64,000 nucleotides of DNA from Ridgeia piscesae (Eukaryota; Annelida; Polychaeta; Sabellida; Siboglinidae), in the NCBI GenBank assembly GCA_025642075.2, contig JAODUO010000029.1, forward strand, positions 237,501 through 301,500, written 5' to 3'. How positions within the stretch are numbered: the first letter of the stretch is position 1; the number at the start of each line of letters is the position of its first letter. The notes below the pieces were generated by a model. The model saw only the letters and a program-made list of their open reading frames with translations. It was not told where the DNA came from and made no database searches. Position numbers and translations under genes: made by a program. Positions 60,671-64,000 of the stretch are shown piece after piece.

Positions 60671-63132
60671 CTAGCTGCGTATCCCGGCTTGGTGGTGTAT
60701 TACGTTGATAGTGATGTCGGGCAGAAGACTGCAGGACGCCACAATGTCCAGCTTGTCCTCCAGATGGAACAGGTCATTTGTCAACGGCTGCATGTGATTG
60801 CAGATGTCCTGCAGACGACACCAAAAAAAATTCACAGATTAAAATAATTATCAAAATGCTTTTTTCAAATTTAATTTACACTGAGAAGTTACTAAAATAA
60901 TCCTGTACATGTATACGATAAATAATCATTCTTTCCCAAGGGTGATAAATTGGAAAACAACTAAACAATAATATTTTCGCATTAAAGCTACCAGTGAAAA
61001 CGTTGAATTAAAGGATTACATATGAGATTACTGCTATCAGATAATACCATGATGTACATAACAAATGATATTTGATAACCCAGTTTCATGACTTTCTTAT
61101 CCACTGGTCACCCCGGAACGTACATATATGCACAAGACCAAGGGGGAGCAGTGGTCGTGTGGTAGAGCACCGGACTGTCAATCAAGGGGATGGTGGTTCT
61201 TCAATTACCGCCGTTTCGAAACTTAGGCAATTTTGTTCACCCCACATTTGCCTGAGTTTTTTGGAAGAGACTCTAAAAGCCGGTGGTCCCTTCTATCTGG
61301 TGTCTATGCCAGGGGAAGTAAAAGATCCCACACAGGGGTAAATGTGTAACCTGTAGTGGACTCACAAGTTCTCATTGGACTTTAAAGGCCCTGCAAAGGG
61401 CCCCATCTAGTATCTGAAAGAAGAACTTGATCATTTAACATTGAGTCTGTATTGTGAAATACATCTTGTTGTATGAACCTTTTCACACACATCAAATGCA
61501 GGAAATATCGTTAAAAAAATATGTCACTCACCCGAGCATTAAGGAGTGATTTGGAAAGACTCTGTGAAATGCTGGTCAGCTGTTTTGCTGAAGCAACAAA
61601 AAGTTGAGCCTCGCGGTCATGTAGGCTTTTTAACAAAGCAGCATTTTTCTCCCCTGCAAAATAACCAATATTGCAGTATATTTGTTTTCTTCACATACCA
61701 AGTGTCAGTTTATATCAGTAATTATGTCACCAAAATTACACACATATTTAGCGTAGTTTATTTCAAAATTTAAAGACAAGGTAATAATGTTTATATCTAG
61801 CCTGATGTCACAATTCCATTTTGCTTCCTTTAATGATATCACGTAAACTTCAGGAGAAAACTTTTCTCAGAGATTAGTTTAGAAAATACAAAATTACAAT
61901 ATTCACCCTGTAATAAAACTACATCAAACTCCTCGAAATACACTGTACACCAGTATACAGAAAACAAACACAAGTTTATTGCGAGGTAAATTTACTAAAT
62001 TACATAAAAACTGTTTATCAAAATTATTACATATCTGCCAAATTTTTGGCATAAACTGATAACAATAACTTAGCATTAGATCAATTAGTCCAATTGTGAA
62101 ATATTGTAAACATCACAAGAAGTCAGTCATACTTACATAACTTTGTGTGGAGTAAACTGAAACAGAGACAAAATATTACACTTGTATCACAGTCTTCTGC
62201 AAGTGTGTAATATAAAGTAAATTATTGATATATCAGTAAGCTGTCCTTATTATCATAATTTTACATTTCCAAGCTAAGTGTACTGAGAAATTATGATTAT
62301 AACAACACTGATTCGTCTAATGTGGTTCTACTTCTAGCATCATGTGTTAGTTCAGTTACAAACTGTGTAATAATACAAGCACAATTTCCACATTCAAAAT
62401 ATCACTGTGATAATTATATTTGTAGGTGTACTCATCCATTTGTTTACCTCTTGTACTTTGGTCTACGGGTTGGTTGTGGTTTCATATGTTCATTGGCGGT
62501 GCCTTCTTCAATGTTGGGGCTGGCCCTATCTACTGAAACACCAGTTATAACATCATCTTTTAGTCCAGAACACAAACCACAAATGTTTTTTCGTATGCAA
62601 GGCCATGTAACCCAGGTAATCATAAAGAAATGTCTGCATAACAACACAATAATTAATAGATTTATTAAAGTCTAAAGCATATTGTAGACATGGGATATTA
62701 TGTGGCGACTACTTCATGGCATTGTTTAGTAATTAGTCATTATTGAAACTCTGTTATTATAAATCCATGATTCCATAAGTACATAAACAACATGTGAAAC
62801 TGAGGACATATCTGTGATGACTTCACTTATGGGAATGTCCCACTGGATTCATGTGTGGATACAAATTAAAATAGCTACACAGAGCAATAACATTTTCCCA
62901 ACGACAGAAATACACATTTGCCAATGTACAGATCAAACTACTTATACAGTGCATCAGTATGTTTACATATGGATTTTTAACTATGTTTTGTGAAGTTAAG
63001 TTAAATAAAACACCAACCCCTGAGTGGAAGCAAGCCAACAGGTGACTTTGAAGTTGGCAGTTCTTCATCCTCATCTGACTCAGAGGCTTCTCCTGACACT
63101 ACGACACCAGACGACACCACTGGTGGCACCTC
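60671..63132 (-). CDS. BLOC1S3: Biogenesis of lysosome-related organelles complex 1 subunit 3, 5' end missing
   Basis: BLOC1S3 is a small coiled-coil subunit of BLOC-1, which sorts cargo from endosomes to lysosome-related organelles. Five minus-strand exons join in phase: 63132-63018, 62532-62448, 62156-62137, 61653-61532, 60808-60671. They give 159 residues. The first seen exon has VSGEASESDEDEEL, matching the acidic GEATETDSE-type region of human BLOC1S3. Next are a Pro/Arg linker and the helix LLHTKLWEKNAALLKSLHD. The coiled coil follows: FVASAKQLTSISQSLSKSLL, then DICNHMQPLTNDLFHLEDKL. The hallmark end, LDIVASCSLLPDI, parallels human LDIVAGCRLLPDI. The acceptor before 63132 shows at least one more 5' exon, which I could not identify up to 64000. 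Confidence 0.9.
61143..61420 (+). repeat. tRNA-derived SINE
   Basis: Starts GGGGAGCAGTGGTCGTGTGG, a pol III A-box-like TGGTCGTGTGGT, followed about 30 bases later by a B-box-like GGTGGTTCTTCAATTACC. It continues with a ~200-bp body to TTTAAAGGCCCTGCAAAGGG. It sits in the last BLOC1S3 intron on the opposite strand. The ORF across it is meaningless. Confidence 0.7.
62137..62156 (-). CDS. BLOC1S3: 20-nt microexon of BLOC1S3
   Basis: Flanked by TTTCAG and GTAAGT, it contributes 1+18+1 bases coding LHTK-type helix residues (S-L-L-H-T-K-L-W across the joins). Including it restores the frame between 62448 and 61653 and recreates the conserved LLxxKL start of the coiled coil. Confidence 0.85.
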
Positions 63133-64000
63133 CTGAAATATGGCCTGACATGAGCATCATGTCACACAAATAGATATATTGTGAATTCATGTCCCGAGTA
63201 TTTAACCATTTATGTGCATGCATGTGATGTGCAACTGTATGTAACACATGTCTTTATTGGTCAGCATTTGTGTTGTCCACATGTTAAATTTTGAACAGGT
63301 AGAGAACACTTATGCCAGTTACATAGAGTCAATTATGCACACACACACACTAGCGCAAATCGATTGTTATACTAGGTGTAAACATTTATGATTTGTGGGT
63401 TGAAACATCCATCACTTTCCTGCATATCAATTGCTACCATTGACTACATCTACTGGCCTAGTCAAGTCTACAGGTTGCACATTGTAATGCAGCTCTATAA
63501 AGGTACAACACACTTAAGACCCAATAAGGGGTTTGTCCGCCATTCCCCAACAAAAGAGTACCATACAGAGAGGCTACAAGAGCATTATGCAGGTTGTCTG
63601 AACTTCTGTGACATCGACCACTAGTGTGGTGTGAGCATGAATTGTTTATTGATTTTTGTGCAGCGTGGCATCATGATCAGAGCTGTCAAATTATGACATA
63701 TGACTGTCAGTGTTTTTCTGTGTATTGATACTGGTGTCATTTTGATTGGTGATGTCAACACAACAGATCAGCAGAAATTAAGGGATGTCAGGTTTCAAAG
63801 TGGTTTGTAGGAAACTGAGAATTTCACATTTTTTTCAGGGCATATATGTTTACCAGTGGAAGTTACAGATGCTGTGGAATTTTTGGTAAACAAATTTTTT
63901 ATAACAGGCCTATTACAATTTTATAGGAAATTAATGAAACATTATAAACTGTCTACAGTAGACTTGACTTCAGTTTTTGAGTGATATGTCGAACTCGAAG
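63133..64000. other. Right edge, no gene recognised
   Basis: This should include the upstream intron and possibly the first exon of BLOC1S3, but I could not identify coding sequence. A short (CA)n is at 63337-63350. Confidence 0.4.

Noticed and set aside
61072..61341. 89-codon ORF
   Set aside because: It runs through the tRNA-derived SINE and into the intron of BLOC1S3.
1..64000. CRISPR arrays, bacterial operons, prophage or viral genes, tRNA or rRNA genes
   Set aside because: None seen; repeats are microsatellites or minisatellites without spacers, and the genes are intron-split animal genes.

Overview
This window comes from an intron-rich animal nuclear genome. It holds multi-exon genes with GT-AG introns, AATAAA polyadenylation signals, long (TA)n, (CA)n and (CATA)n arrays, non-LTR retrotransposon debris and small inverted-repeat transposons. 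The gene set combines animal genes (WEE1, BLOC1S3, AP4B1) with an animal-type glutamate synthase and an isopenicillin-N-epimerase-like class V aminotransferase. Vertebrates lack the last two, so a non-vertebrate animal is likely, perhaps a mollusc or other lophotrochozoan. The species cannot be named from the sequence.

Layout, left to right. (1) 1.8-10.3 kb, minus strand: the first four coding exons of glutamate synthase, including the catalytic Cys; the rest lies beyond the left edge. (2) 17.0-18.4 kb, plus strand: a two-exon gene of unknown family (UNK1), followed by 60 perfect copies of a 5-bp satellite. (3) 18.7-26.7 kb: gene-free, with two decayed LINE fragments, a small inverted-repeat element and microsatellites. 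(4) 28.5-32.7 kb, plus strand: a diverged paralogue of UNK1 with the same exon structure (UNK2). (5) 34.1-35.6 kb, minus strand: AP-4 beta adaptin in one large exon, apparently without the C-terminal ear. (6) 38.3-46.4 kb, plus strand: a 12-exon class V PLP-dependent aminotransferase. (7) 48.1-60.15 kb, plus strand: a complete 10-exon WEE1 kinase with an E2F/CCAAT/E-box promoter and a 1.65-kb 3' UTR. (8) 60.7-63.1 kb, minus strand: BLOC1S3, convergent with WEE1; its 5' end was not found.

The genes do not form an operon and share no pathway, apart from the tandem UNK1/UNK2 pair. AP4B1 and BLOC1S3 both act in endosomal trafficking, but this is probably coincidence.

Exon chains were checked by reading-frame phase. 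Glutamate synthase, UNK1, UNK2, WEE1 and BLOC1S3 join in frame at canonical sites. The aminotransferase does so except at its last intron. The items most worth following up are the unknown UNK1/UNK2 family, a tandemly amplified 5' splice site after aminotransferase exon 7, the ear-less AP4B1, and a dispersed palindromic transposon present three times.
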